Shown one piece after another: positions 7,030-19,627 of a stretch of 19,627 bases of DNA. Position numbers and translations under genes: made by a program. This DNA comes from Streptosporangiaceae bacterium (GTDB lineage: Bacteria > Actinomycetota > Actinomycetes > Streptosporangiales > Streptosporangiaceae), in the NCBI GenBank assembly GCA_030040815.1, contig JASHSZ010000236.1, positions 1 to 19,627 of the forward strand, written 5' to 3'. Under the pieces are notes generated by a model, which made no database searches, had not been told where the DNA came from, and saw nothing but the letters and a program-made list of their open reading frames with translations. Every line of letters begins with the position of its first letter. Positions within the stretch are counted from its first letter, which is position 1.

Positions 7030-10000
7030 TGACGGCGAGCGAGGCGGGCTCCGCCGGCGCCTTGAGTCTGCCCCTGCTGGCCGATGGCCGGCACATGGAC
7101 ATCCTGCGGCTCGCCACCGCGGGCTCGGTCGACGACGGCAAGAGCACGCTCATCGGACGGCTGCTCTTCGATTCTAAAGCGATCTTCGAGGATCAGCTTG
7201 CGGCGGTCGAGCGGACGAGCCGGGAGCGCGGGGAGGACTTCACCAATCTGGCGCTGCTGACCGACGGGCTGCGAGCTGAGCGCGAGCAGGGCATCACGAT
7301 CGATGTCGCCTACCGGTACTTCGCCACCCCGCGGCGCAAGTTCATCATCGCCGACACTCCTGGCCACATCCAGTACACCCGCAACATGGTGACCGGCGCC
7401 TCCACGGCGGACCTCGCGGTCGTGCTGGTCGACGCCCGGAACGGGCTGACCGAGCAAAGTCGCCGGCATGCCTTTCTGGCAACGCTGCTGCGCGTGCCGC
7501 ACCTGGTGCTGGCGATCAACAAGATGGACCTGGTCGACTACAGCTCCGACGTCTTCGAGCAGATCTCCGAGGAGTTCACCGCGTTCGCGGCCAAGCTGGA
7601 GATCGGCGACCTCACCTTCATCCCGATCTCCGCTCTACACGGCGACAACGTGGTGCAGCGATCGGGCAACATGCCGTGGTATGACGGTCCGTCACTGCTG
7701 CATCACCTGGAGCACGTGCATATCGCGTCCGACCGCAACCTCATCGACGTCCGGTTCCCGGTGCAGTATGTGATCAGGCCGCACCAGGCCACGGACCCCG
7801 AGCTGCACGACTACCGCGGCTACGCCGGCCAGCTGGCAGGCGGCGTGCTCAAGCCCGGTGACGAGATCATGCACCTGCCGTCCGGGCTCACGACGAGGGT
7901 CAGCCGGATCGACACCCCGCACGGCCCTGCGGCCGAGGCGTTCCCGCCGATGTCGGTGACGCTGCTCATCGAGGACGACCTGGACGTGTCGCGCGGGGAT
8001 ATGTTCTGCCGGCCGCACAACCAGCCGTCCGTCAGCCAGGACATCGAGGCGATGGTGTGCTGGATGTCTGACGCCAGGACGCTGACGCCGCAGAGCCGGC
8101 TGCTGGTGAAGCACACCACCAGGGCCGTCAAGGCGATCGTCCGGGATCTGCAGTACCGGCTGAACGTCAACACCCTGCACCGGGACGAGGCGGCCACCGA
8201 GCTGAGCCTCAACGAGATCGGCCGGGTGACGCTGCGGCTCACCCAGCCGGTGTTCTGTGACCCGTATCAGCGGAACCGGCTCACCGGCGGCCTGATCCTC
8301 ATTGACGAGGGTACCGGCGCTACCGTCGGTGCCGCTATGATCACTGACGCGCACTGACGCGGTTCTATTTTGTTGCAGTGCGGCAAATCTCGGCGTGATC
8401 GCCACAACCGGTAAACCTGGTTCGCTAATATCGCGTCTTACTTAATGCCTGCACGTCGTGCGAACTACCGACGCCGTTTTGATGCGGGGTTACGGTTTGA
8501 ACGCTTGTCGCTGCTGGGACGTGCGGACGGCCCAAGCCAAGCACGCCTGTTGCCGACACGCGGTGAGGGAGACGTAGCTAGTGGCGCACACCGTTCACGG
8601 GGACCGAGGCCGACAGGCATGCTTCGCGGCACCGAGCAGCGTCGGGACTCTGAGCGTCCTCCCGTTCGATGTATGTGTCGCGCGTCTTGGCACTCGTGGG
8701 CGCCAGCATGGCTAGCGCGACAGTCTCGCGAGTCCCGCGGCAGGCTGACCCAGTTGACAGCGCCGCGTTGCACACCAGGTCGGCGGTCCGGCCGGGATTG
8801 CGGCCCGACGCCAGTGTCATCATCCCGGTGAAGAACAGCCAGCGCACCATCCGGTCCACGGTGGGTGCCCTGCTCGCGCAGGACTATCCGGCGCTCATCG
8901 AGGTCATTGTTGTCGGTGATGTTGGTGATGAGACCTGGCAGGCGCTGGCGGACGTCACCGACCCACGGCTGGTACTGATCGAGCACGAGGAGACCCCGGG
9001 AAAGCGCGAGCCTGCGATTAAACGTGACGTGGGGCTGCAGAAGGCCAGGGGGCAGGTGCTGGCGCTAGCGGATTCCGACATCATCATGGATCGGGATTGG
9101 CTGTCGCGGTCGGTCGACCTCCTTCTTGAGCACGGCGTCAGCGTGGTGTGTGGTGGGATGCGCGCGGTTGAGCCGACTTTCTGGAGCCGTTTCGTGGACG
9201 GCAATGTGGTGGCAGCCAAGACTCCTCGGGTGACGCGGTCCTACCTGGTGACGGCGGCCAACTTCGGCAAGCGCGGCCACAAACCGCCGATTACCGCGAA
9301 CGCGGTAATGGACCGCAGCGTTTATGACGATTGTCCGATGGATGACAACTGGGGGTTTGGATACGAGGATTATGAGTGGTTCTGGCGGGTCGCCAGCGCT
9401 GGTCATCGTATCTTGTACGCAGCAGGGCTGACCGGTTCCCACCATCACCGGCAGAATTTCCGGGCCCTGGCCAGTGAGTACCGATTCTCCGCAAATGGTT
9501 GCGTGCACTTCATCCGCGCTTTTCCCGACAGCCCGCTTGCCAGGAAGCGGCGGCGGCAAGCGGTGCTGCTGCCTCTCGCGGCGGCCGCTGGGGTCATTGG
9601 CGCGGCGACGGTGATTGTCTCCGGACGGGGCACGGTTTCGCTGGCGGCGATTCCCGTGCTGGCGACCGGTCTCGTCGGCAGGGAAGTCTTTCGTGCGCGC
9701 AGGCTCGAAGGCGTGGGGTACGGGGTGGCCGGGGTGGCCCTCGGAACACTGTTCGTCTTGACCCTCGGCTGGCGCCTCGCCCGGTCTAGTCGAGTGACAA
9801 GGGTCTTCTACCATGGCCGGCACAGCTAACATAGTCGAACCCGCAACCGGCGATGCTTCTGGAGGCCTCACCGCTTCCTCGGACGACGCTGTGCGGTGCT
9901 GTAGTCGACGACACAGCGTTGATCATTGCTGACTAATCCGTCGAGACCGCTGAGGTGGGCGGAAGACCGGTCCAGTCAAGGCGAGGGGTTGCCGCGCTTG

Positions 10001-13000
10001 AGAGCAGCAGACGGCAAGGCGCCCCCGCCACCTGATGCAGAGAGCATGGGAACTGCTCGGCCCGATGCGGCGGGCAGCGCGCTGGAAGCCCTGATGGCCA
10101 TGGCCGACCCGGCTCCTGTCGCTCGACATCCCCGGTCGACAGCAGTGTCGAACGGGAGCGGTAACGGCAGCCACGGGCGGCACCGGAAGCAGAATTCCTC
10201 GGTCCGGCCGTCCGGTCCCCCCAGCGGCCCGGCGGAACCAGCGGATCAGGTTGCTGACACGGCCGCCGCGCGCCGGGATGAGAGGGTTTCGGTCGGTCTC
10301 GCCGCGACTCTGGCGGAGTCGGACGAAAAACTCGCTGACTCGGCCGCCGCTGGCCGGGATGAGATGGCTTCGGGCGGTCTCACCGCGGCTCTCGTGGGCT
10401 CGGACCAAAAACTCGCGGACACGCTGGTCCTTCCCGAGCCGATCCCGTCACCAGTTGAGTCTCCGGCGTCAGATGACAGTGTCGGTCACACTGGGTGGCG
10501 GCACAGCTACCGGCTGGGTCTGCTGCTCATCCTTGTCGTGCAGTCGGCCCTCGCCCTGCGGCTGGTGTGGTCGAACACGGCTTTTCAGGATGAGGCTGAG
10601 TACCTCTGGTACGGCCACCTGGAGTGGGCACACTGGCTGCACGGCGCTCCGCTGCCCACGTACTACCTGTCCGGAGCGCCCGTGGTGTATCCGCCGGTCG
10701 CGGCGCTCGCCGACTCAGTGGCCGGGCTCGCCGGCGCTCGGTTGCTCTCGCTGCTGTTCATGCTCGGCGCAACCGCGCTGCTCTATGGCACCGCGAGTCG
10801 ACTGTTCAGCAGGACCACTGGCCTGTCCGCCGCCGCAATCTTCGTAGCCGTCGGGCCGACCGCCGACATGAGCGCCTGGGCGACCTATGACCCGATGGCG
10901 ATCTTCCTGATGGCGCTGTCGTCGTGGCTGGCCGTGCGCGCCGCGCGGGGTCGCATCACCGAGTTGTGGATCTTCCTTGCCGCGGTGGTCATGGTGCTCG
11001 CGGACGCAGCAAAGTGGGCTACCGGGCTGTGGAACCCGATTATCGTGTCGCTCGTCGTTCTGGCGGCACCGACCGGCTGGACACTGGCGCTGGCCCGCGG
11101 TGTCCGCCTGGTGAGCTACGCGGTGGCGATCGCTGCGCCTGCGCTCTACGTATTCGGCGGCAGCAAGTACCTGGCTGAGATCAGCTCCTCGACGACGCAG
11201 CGCGGCTCGGGTGGCGAGCCGCAGCTCTTCGTGCTCTGGACGGCTGCTCCCCTGGTAGCCATGGTCTTCGTGCTCGCGCTGCTCGGAGTCGTCCTGAGCT
11301 GGCGCGAGCATGGCGGTCGGCGGACGCTGCTCTGTGCCGTACTCGCACTCGCGGTGCTGCTAGCGCCCTTCTACCAGGCGCATATTGACACAACAGTCTC
11401 GCTGTACAAGCACGTCGTGTTCGGTGCGTGGTTCGGTGCGAGCGCCGCGGGATACGCACTGTCCCGAGCCGCAGTAGTGAATGCGGTCAAGGGCTGGCGA
11501 GTGGGCATGGCCGCGGCGCTTTTTACCGGCCTTGTGGGCTTCGGCCAGGCCAGCGGATGGTACGGCTACTGGCCTAATTCGGGGGCGCTGCTCGCCGCCG
11601 TCGAGCGCCAGCTGCCGGCCCGCGGGCCCATGCTGATGGATGCCGGCGATCAAATGGTCACGTTCTACTATTTGCTGCACGACGGCATCCAGCCGAAGAT
11701 CATCACGTCGTACGCGTTCACGCCCAACGCCGTATCGAGCATGATCGAAGATCACCGGGTCTGGATGGTGGAGACCGACACGGGGACGGGGATCCCGCCG
11801 ACCTCGGCCGAGGAGTCAGTGGCGAGCAACACTCGTGCGATGGACCAGGCTGGTTATCGCCGTGTTGCGCATATCCGGTGGCGCGATCGTGATGGTGCCG
11901 TGGGCTGGTTCACGATCTGGGTGCTGTCGCGTGGACAGGTGGCGAGTTGACGTGACTGCGGAGACTCGGATAACCGTGGCGCCGTCGGCTGAGGTTGCCC
12001 CGGCCCGCGGTCTGCTGCCAAGCCCACCGACGGCCGAGGAAAAGGTCAGCTATGTGGACCGGCACCTCGGCTACCTGATCCTGATTGTGCTGATCGGCTA
12101 CGGCTCGATCATCGTCAGCCAGGCGATCATGGAAGTGAGGTACCGGGCCTGGGTGCTCGTGCCATGGACGGCCTTCACAATCCTCTACCTACTGGTTTCG
12201 CTGTTCTCGAATTTCGTTGGCCGGGACTTCGATCTCGTCCGGCACCAGGCCAAAGTTCGGCACTGGCGACCTGCGTATTACCCAAACGTTGACGTCTTCC
12301 TGCCAGTCTGCGGGGAGTCGCTGGAGCTGCTCCGCAACACGTGGACGTACGTGGAGGAGCTGTTGCGCGCTTATCCGGGTGACGGGATCGCCTATGTTCT
12401 GGACGACAAGGCCGATCCCGGTGCTCGCGAGCTCGCGCACGCATTCGGCTTCGTGTACCGGACCCGGGAGAACCGCGGCTGGATGAAGAAGGCGGGGAAT
12501 CTGCGATACGCCTTCGAGCGCACCCGGGGCGAGTTCTTCGTGATCCTGGACGCCGACTTTGTGCCGCGACCGGACTTCCTCGCTGAGACGCTGCCCTACT
12601 TTGATGATCCCCGCATTGGGATAGTGCAGACCCCGCAATTCTTCCGCCCTGAAGCTGGCCACAGCTGGGTCGAGCGGGCGGCTGGACCCATGCAGGAAGT
12701 GTTCTACCGGTCGATGCAAACATCGCGGGACTCATTCGGAGCTGCGGTCTGCGTGGGCTCGTGCGCGGTATACCGGCGAGCGGCCGTCGCGGCGGCCGGC
12801 GGTCCGGCTCTGATCGCCTACGCCGAGGACGTCCACACCGGTCTGGACATGATCTGTCACGGGTGGTCGCTCAAGTACATCCCGATCAACTTGGCTACCG
12901 GCGCCTCACCCGACTCCGTCGACGCATTCGCCCACCAGCAGTACCGGTGGTGCCTGGGCAGTACCACCCCGCTGCGGCGGCTGCGAAAGGTCCCCTTGTC

Positions 13001-16000
13001 GACGCGGGCGAGAGCCGCGTACCTCTCGGGCTTCTTGTACTACCTCTTTACAGCGCTGCTGCTGTTCGTCGTGCCGCTCATCGCAATCGGGATGCTGGTG
13101 CTCATCCCTCAGGACGTCCATCTCCAGGACTACATCGTGCTCGCTCCGGCGGTTCTCAACGGAGTCGTGCTCTACCCTGTGTGGCACCGATCCGACTTCG
13201 GCCCTGCCGCTTGGGCGCTGGAGATCGTCCGCTCCTGGTCGCACGCGCTGGCTATCTGGGACCACTTCCGCGGCAAGGTCATGGCGTGGCAGCCGACGGG
13301 CTCGGCCGTGTCTCCGGTGCGGCGTCTGTGGGCCGCGCTGATCGTCTGGAACTGCGGCACGGCGGTGGTCTGGTTCGGCATGGCGGCACTGCGCACCTGG
13401 CAGTACCGCACCGACCGGTTCGCGGTCATCTTCCTGTTCGGTCTCATGTACATTGCCCCGGTGGCGTGGACGATGTGGGACCGTAGGGCGGGCCGGAAAT
13501 GACCGGGCGCACGCGGGCAGCTGCCACGCTGACCGCCACGGCCGTCCTCGTGATCGCTGCCGTTTCGATCGCGGTTGCCAGCCTGCGGCATCACTACGAC
13601 CAGCATGCCGCTGCGGCGACCAGGCCGTCCGCCAGCCTGTCCCCGACGACGCGGACCGTCCAGCAGCCGAAGGCGGTAGAGGCGAGCCTGCCGACTACAG
13701 GTTCCAGCTACCTGGGTGTCTACGACGGCAGCGATCTCACGACAAGCCAGTACGGCCAGGTCGAGCAGTTTGCCGGCGCCGTCGGCCGACAGCCCAACAT
13801 CGTGATGTATTACAGTGGCTGGGGCGAGGGTTTCAGTATTCCCTTCGCCCAGCTTGCGTACCAGCACGGCGCAACCCTGCTCGTGAACATGGACCCCACC
13901 AGCACCTCGTGCGCTGCTATCGCGGCAGGTCAGCAGGACCTCTTCTTGAAGTCTTACGCTCAGTCCGTCAAGGCTTTCGGTCACCCAGTGATCATTAGCT
14001 TCGGACACGAGATGAACGGCAACTGGTACTCATGGGGATGGACGAACACGCAGCCCGCTGTGTTCGTCCAGGCGTGGCAGCACATCGTTGACGTGTTCCG
14101 GCAGGCTGGGGCAGACAACGTAACGTGGCTGTGGACGGTCAACTCGGTTAATCCGGACGAGGGACCGATCGCTGACTACTGGCCAGGTGCCGACTACGTC
14201 ACCTGGGTCGGTGTCGACGCCTATTACTACGAGCAGACGGACGACTTCGACAGCGTCTTCATGCCCACCGTCACGGCCCTGCGCCAGATCACCAGCAAAC
14301 CCATCTTGATCGCGGAGACCGCCGTGGGCCAGGTCGCCGGCCAGGCCGAGAAGATCCCCGGGCTGTTTGCGGGCGTCGCCAGCTCAGGTCTGCTCGGGTT
14401 GGTCTGGTACGACCAGAATGACGAGGCCGAGGGCGGTATCTACAAACAGGACTGGCAGCTCGAGGGCAACCTGGGCGCAATCTCCGCATTCCGCGCCGCA
14501 GTCGCGCAGTACATCGCTCAGCCAGTAACCTCGACATCTTCCCCGCCCGTCCCATAGCAACGGCCGACCCGGGAACGCCGCGAACCGACGATCCGGGGCT
14601 GCACAGTCAGCAGTGCCCGATGTGTCGATCGAGGACGTCGAGCACTTCCGGATCGGCGTTGGAGTCGAACTTGCGAGCCCAGTGCGCGCCACTCGCCAGC
14701 ATCGCGGGAACGTCGGAGACTCCGAGAGTCCTTGGATGATTATTGCGAGTGCCCGACCAGTCTATATATCGTTTCCCATCCGGGACGATGCGGAATTTCT
14801 TTGAGTTTGCCAGAACGGTCTGCAGGAACACTTCATTCGGCGCCGGCATGGTGCGGAAGAACGCAACAATGTCCGGGTGCTCACGAGCGAAATCTCGCGC
14901 GTAGTAAACACACGAAGCCGACAGCGTACAGAAGAACGACCCACCATAGCAGATGAAGTCGTCGTCATTGAATATGGTACTCCGCCGCCGGACGGCAACC
15001 GTGGAATAAGCCAGGCTCAGCCGAACCCACGGCTGGGTTAGATTGATTGCCATCAGCGGCCGGAGGTACTTCTGCTTGGTCTTCGTCGGTCGCCCCACCC
15101 ACCGATGCCGGAACTCAAAGCGCAGCGACCTGTCGAACTTAGACATAGCGCGCCACGCCGGTCCCATGCCCCAGTCCGCGTCCGGAGGCGTGCGATCCCA
15201 GTAGACAGGAGCATATTCTAGATAGCCATCGGCGTCACTCTCGGCGAGAAATCGATGAGTTGTGGCTATTGGCTGAATGGGATAGTCCTGGCCGGTCATG
15301 TTCTGCAGCCAGTCGAATTTGACGTCATGTCCCTCGAGCCAGTCGACGGCGGCGAAGTAGCGGTCGAGATGCGAGTAGTTGCCGTAGCCGCCGGCCCCGA
15401 TAATGACGTGGACGCCGTGCATGGTTTCGAGGCTGGGCATGTCCAGAGGCGGACCAGAAATATCGTGGTGGATCAGCACCACACTCTGCGGGCTGGCTGC
15501 CTTTATGCGCTGAACGAGACGGAGTACTTGGTCTGGCCTGGTGTGTGTCTGCATGTAATAGCACACGCGATCCCGTCGTGGCGAGGTCGAGCTAGACACG
15601 CCAGGAAGAATAGCAGCATGCACAACTGCAGTCCGAAATTCCGGCCGGAGAGTGCCGGACGGGCGACTACTCCGTTCCGCAGCCCACCAGCACTGGCTCC
15701 ACCGCCCTGCCTCGCGGCGATCGGTATCGGGTAGTCATCCTGGCCAGCTCGGCCAGGACGGGTGCCCGACGTGCTGATGACGCCGACGTGCTGATGACTC
15801 AGGAAGGGTCGGATCGGGAGGCGCTCACGACCGGCGGCTGCGTGTGGCGAGCATCCGCTGCCAGCAGCCGTAAGCGGTCGTCGGCGCGGTCATCCTCACC
15901 AGGTGACCGTCCCTCGAGCGGAGCGCGAGCGCGGGCTTGGCGGGCGACCGGCCTGCGAGCGCACTACTCATCCCGATCAGGGGAACGTGCGACGCATCTC

Positions 16001-19000
16001 GCGTCGCAGCCGGGGGGCGTCAGCCTGCGGCGAGCGGCCGGGAATCGCCCTGGCGCCTTGCCGGAGATCAGCGGCCTGAAGTTCGAAGAGCAGCTATAGT
16101 CGTGCCGACGATGGCCGGCAACTATTCTGATGTGCATTTCACCTGGAGGCCTCAACAAATGCGGCGGCACGCGGGTCTTATTAGTGCAATTGTGCGGCCG
16201 CCGCGCGTGCTGCCATGATCCATTATGTTAACTCTGCATTCGGGCAACACGCTGTCTACGGCGCACGTCGGCTGTGCGGCGCGCGCTATGGGTCTCAGTT
16301 CCACTGTGACACAGCCACATCTGGTAGCTGGGCCGGGTTCGGGCTCCGCAGCGTTTGGCTGCACCCGCGATTGAGTCTGGCATGTGCTGAGGCCCGGTCA
16401 GATCGCCGCGGAGTCTCTTGAGACATGCGACAGCGCGCCTGGCAGAGCGTACTCAACGGGCCCGGTGATCGGGTGCGCACTGTTCCGCAGCAACCACAGG
16501 ACGACGATGGACTAGTTGCCTCCGGCTCGTCGCGCCGTGCGACCAAGGACGACGACTGGCCGTCGTACCTTGCCCGAGCGGCAGCGCCTGGCGGAGGAAT
16601 GCGGCTGGGACGCATCAGACTGACGGAGCTGCGGCTGCCGACGGACCCCATGGTGCACAACTCCCTGTACCTTATATTGACGTCGGGGCTCCAAGCATCG
16701 CTCGGGTTTGTCTTCTGGATCATTGCCGCTCGCTTGTTCAGCACTAACGAAACCGGTCTGGCAAGTTCCCTAATCTCCGCGACGATCTTTCTTTCCATGA
16801 TGGCCTTGATGGGCCTGAACGTTTCATATGGTCGCTTCTTGCCGACGGCCACGAATAGGGATTCGTTTATAACCGGCGGCTTCGCCGTAGTTACAATATC
16901 CGGCTTGGCGGCGGGCGCTATCTACGTACTGGCCGCACCGACAATAGCCCCCAAGCTCGCATTCGTCGAGCAACGTCTGCCGTTGGCCATCGGGTTTATC
17001 GTTTTTACGTCTGCGGCCAGCCTCAATCTGCTGACTGACTCGATATTCATAGGCTCATATAAGGCAGGATACGTCGCGCTCACTGACGGCGCCATTGCTG
17101 GCACCGCGAAGATAGCGGCTCTTTTCATGCTGGTCGGATTCGGTGCGGTCGGCTTGTACACTGCCTCTACGACCGGACTTGCCGCAGCGGCACTGGCGAG
17201 CGTGCTCCTGATTGCCTGGCGGCTGGGGTGGCGGCCACGTATTCAGCAGTCATTGACTGTGCTCAAGCCGCTCGCGAGATTTTCGACTGCAAACTATTTG
17301 TCTTCGCTGCTAACGTTTATTCCGCAGACCGTCGTGCCGATAGTCATTCTTGATCGCCTCGGGGCCTCTGCCGCCGCCTTCTTCTATGTTGCGTACCAAG
17401 TGGCGTCGCTCGCGCAATCACCTATCTACGCCATCCAAGGGTCGACATTGGCTGAAGGTTCCCGGCCGGGTGCCAATCTGGGGCTCCTGGTGAAGCGCAG
17501 CGTTCGCTTGATGCTTATAATCTGCTTGCCAGTTGCGGCGGTCGTGATTATCGGAGCGCACTGGATCCTGCTGATGTTCGGCACTCGATACAGTATTCAT
17601 GGGACGTTTGTGCTGATCGTCCTGGCAGCCAGTGCGCTGCCGATGTCGGTGCTGAGCCTCATGCGCACGTTGCTTAATCTGCTGGGCCGCCTCAAGGTAC
17701 TCGTGTGGAGCAGTGTGATTTTTGCGGCCGCTATTTGTGGCTCTTCCTGGCTGCTCGCGCCACACGGTCTGACGATTTTCGCAGCAGCATGGCCCATCGG
17801 CACCGCAATGGCGGCCGTGCCATGCGGCGTATCGCTGGCCCGTGTCTGGCCGAGCTCAGCACGCCATCGGAAGGATGATCGCTTCGCAGCGGCGCCTGGT
17901 ATCCCATTGTCGGTCGCGGCGGGAGCCCGAGCTGATCGCGACTTCGCCGACGCGCAGCAGGCAGGACTTGCTGCTCTGCTGAGCCTCGCGGATGTCAACA
18001 CCGCCACTCTCATTGCGCTCGGAGGTGCCAACTTCAACGCAGCGTCAGTGCACGAACGGTGGCAAGGCGGCAGCGTCCCCCTGCCCGGCGAGACGACCGT
18101 GGTCCGCCGCGGACACCAGGCCCGGTCATCGCACAACCGCCCGCCAAAGGCTTCCGCAGGCCCGTAGCGCGCAGGACGATGCATTTCTGATAACACCTCG
18201 GAGGTAAGCCGGTGGCCCGGCGAGCATCTGACGGCCTCGCCCCGAGGTCAGCTTTGGCTGAAGAGGAAACGCTGGCCGTCGCGCTTGGAGTCGTGATGCG
18301 CGCAGATAGCGCACTGCATCGGGCGTCAACCGCGCGAGGCCCCAGACGACCGAGGGCCGATGGAGTACCAGGGCGGCGTAGAAGGCGCCCATCCCGACGG
18401 CATATCCCCGCAACTGCCGGGCCGCACTGTCGAAATCGCGATAATGATGGTGACGGACAAAGGCCGCGGGCTCGTAGGCGATGCTAAAGCCGCTCAGCAG
18501 AACGAGTGTGAGAGCCAGGGTGTCTTCCGCTCCCAGCGCGGCGGTCCCGGCTCCGAGCGCGTTATCGAAGCGGCCGATGTTGGTAAGCACCTCTCGGCGG
18601 AATGCCATATTCCCGCCGGCGCCGAACGGCGGCTGTGGGTACAGCGGACTCTGGGGCCCGTGCGCAGAAAATATCGCTGACACAAAACCGCGGCCCTTGC
18701 TGTGCCCGCCGATCTCCTCGAATACGAACTGCGCCTCGGTATCAAGGCTGGCCGGAGCGATCAAACCCGTCACGCACCCGACATTGCTGCCACGGGCGAA
18801 GCCGCACGCCAGGCTGGCTAGCCAGAAGACGTCGGGTTCTTCGTCGTCATCGATGAAGGCCACGATGTCAGCCGATGCTGCCGATACTCCCGTGTTGCGT
18901 GCCCTGGAAAGGCCGGCACGCGGCTCAGGAACGTACCGGTACCTGGCGGCGTCGAGCGATGCGACGTGCGCCCTTACCGCGTCCGACCGTGGGCTGTTGT

Positions 19001-19627
19001 CGACAACGATGACCTCGAACGACGGATATTGCTGCTGCTCCAGATGCGCAAGGCAGACCTTGAGCTGATCGGGGCGGTTGTAGGTGCAGACGATCACGCT
19101 AATGAACGGCGGTTCTTGAAGCACGGCAGATCGTGCCTGCAGGAACGGCCAGGACTCGGCTGTCACGTCGAGTCCGTCGCCAGCCAGCAGCCGCGGTGCA
19201 GGCAAGCACGCAGCGGCGAACCGCTCGACAATGGCTTGCTGAAACTCGTGCCAAAGGATATCGCCGAAGCGCGCAGGACTGAGACCGTCGCCATCCACGT
19301 CCACGATGCATGCTCCGATGGGCTCAGTGAGCAGGCGTGCAAGTACCCAGACTCGCCGGGATACGCCGTCGTAACTCAACTCGGGCAGCGGCTGGCATAG
19401 CTCGACTTCGATCAGCTTGATCTCGCGGAACTCCTCAGCACCAGCGGTGTCCGGTCCCGACAAAGACAGTGGCGCGGCCATTTTCAACTCACCCCGGGGT
19501 AAGAACCTCCGGCTAGTTATCTCGCGGTCCCATGCAGACTTTCCGGGCGCCAAGTGACGGCGACAGCGCAGAGCATACCGGCGGACCTCGCAGCCGTAGT
19601 CCCAGCCTCGCAGGCCGCGGCACACTC

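Overview
The window is about 19.6 kb of high-GC DNA. GTG and TTG start codons, NarL/LuxR response regulators and a Wzz-domain/BY-kinase fusion all point to an actinobacterium (Actinomycetota). A filamentous order such as Streptosporangiales or Frankiales would fit, but nothing here fixes the lineage. There is no rRNA, tRNA, transposase, CRISPR array or phage gene. Almost every recognisable gene belongs to building, modifying or exporting a surface polysaccharide, so I read the window as the inside of an exopolysaccharide or capsule locus that continues beyond the left edge and possibly beyond the right.

Left part (1-5217): the 3' portion of a polysaccharide-deacetylase-family gene converges on a minus-strand Wzz/BY-kinase-type chain-length regulator. 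An intergenic region of nearly 0.9 kb with several dyad-symmetric sites separates the latter from two overlapping NarL/LuxR response regulators on the plus strand. Middle (5308-8357): cysQ, cysD and cysN, a sulfate-activation set (APS synthesis plus PAP/PAPS phosphatase). No APS kinase, PAPS reductase or sulfotransferase is visible.

Right-middle (8669-14557): a GT2 glycosyltransferase, then a very tightly packed trio: a GT39-like membrane glycosyltransferase, a cellulose-synthase-like processive GT2, and a membrane-anchored GH26-family hydrolase. The last two overlap by ATGA. This looks like a synthase-type polymer module with its own hydrolase. Right end (14607-19481): a minus-strand GT14-type glycosyltransferase, an approximately 0.8 kb gene-poor gap, a Wzx-like flippase on the plus strand, and a minus-strand GT2 with an N-terminal extra domain whose 3' end overlaps the flippase gene.

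Working model (inference): the response regulators control the locus. The glycosyltransferases build lipid-linked repeats that the flippase exports and the Wzz/kinase protein length-controls. The synthase/GH26 cassette makes a second or co-assembled beta-linked polymer. Deacetylation, and perhaps sulfation fed by CysDN, decorate the product. The least ordinary features are the GT39/synthase/GH26 cassette, the placement of cysQDN, the Walker-A Lys-to-Arg change and missing tyrosine tail in the kinase-like protein, a 27-residue tandem duplication in the GT39 protein, and a TTA codon in the first regulator.
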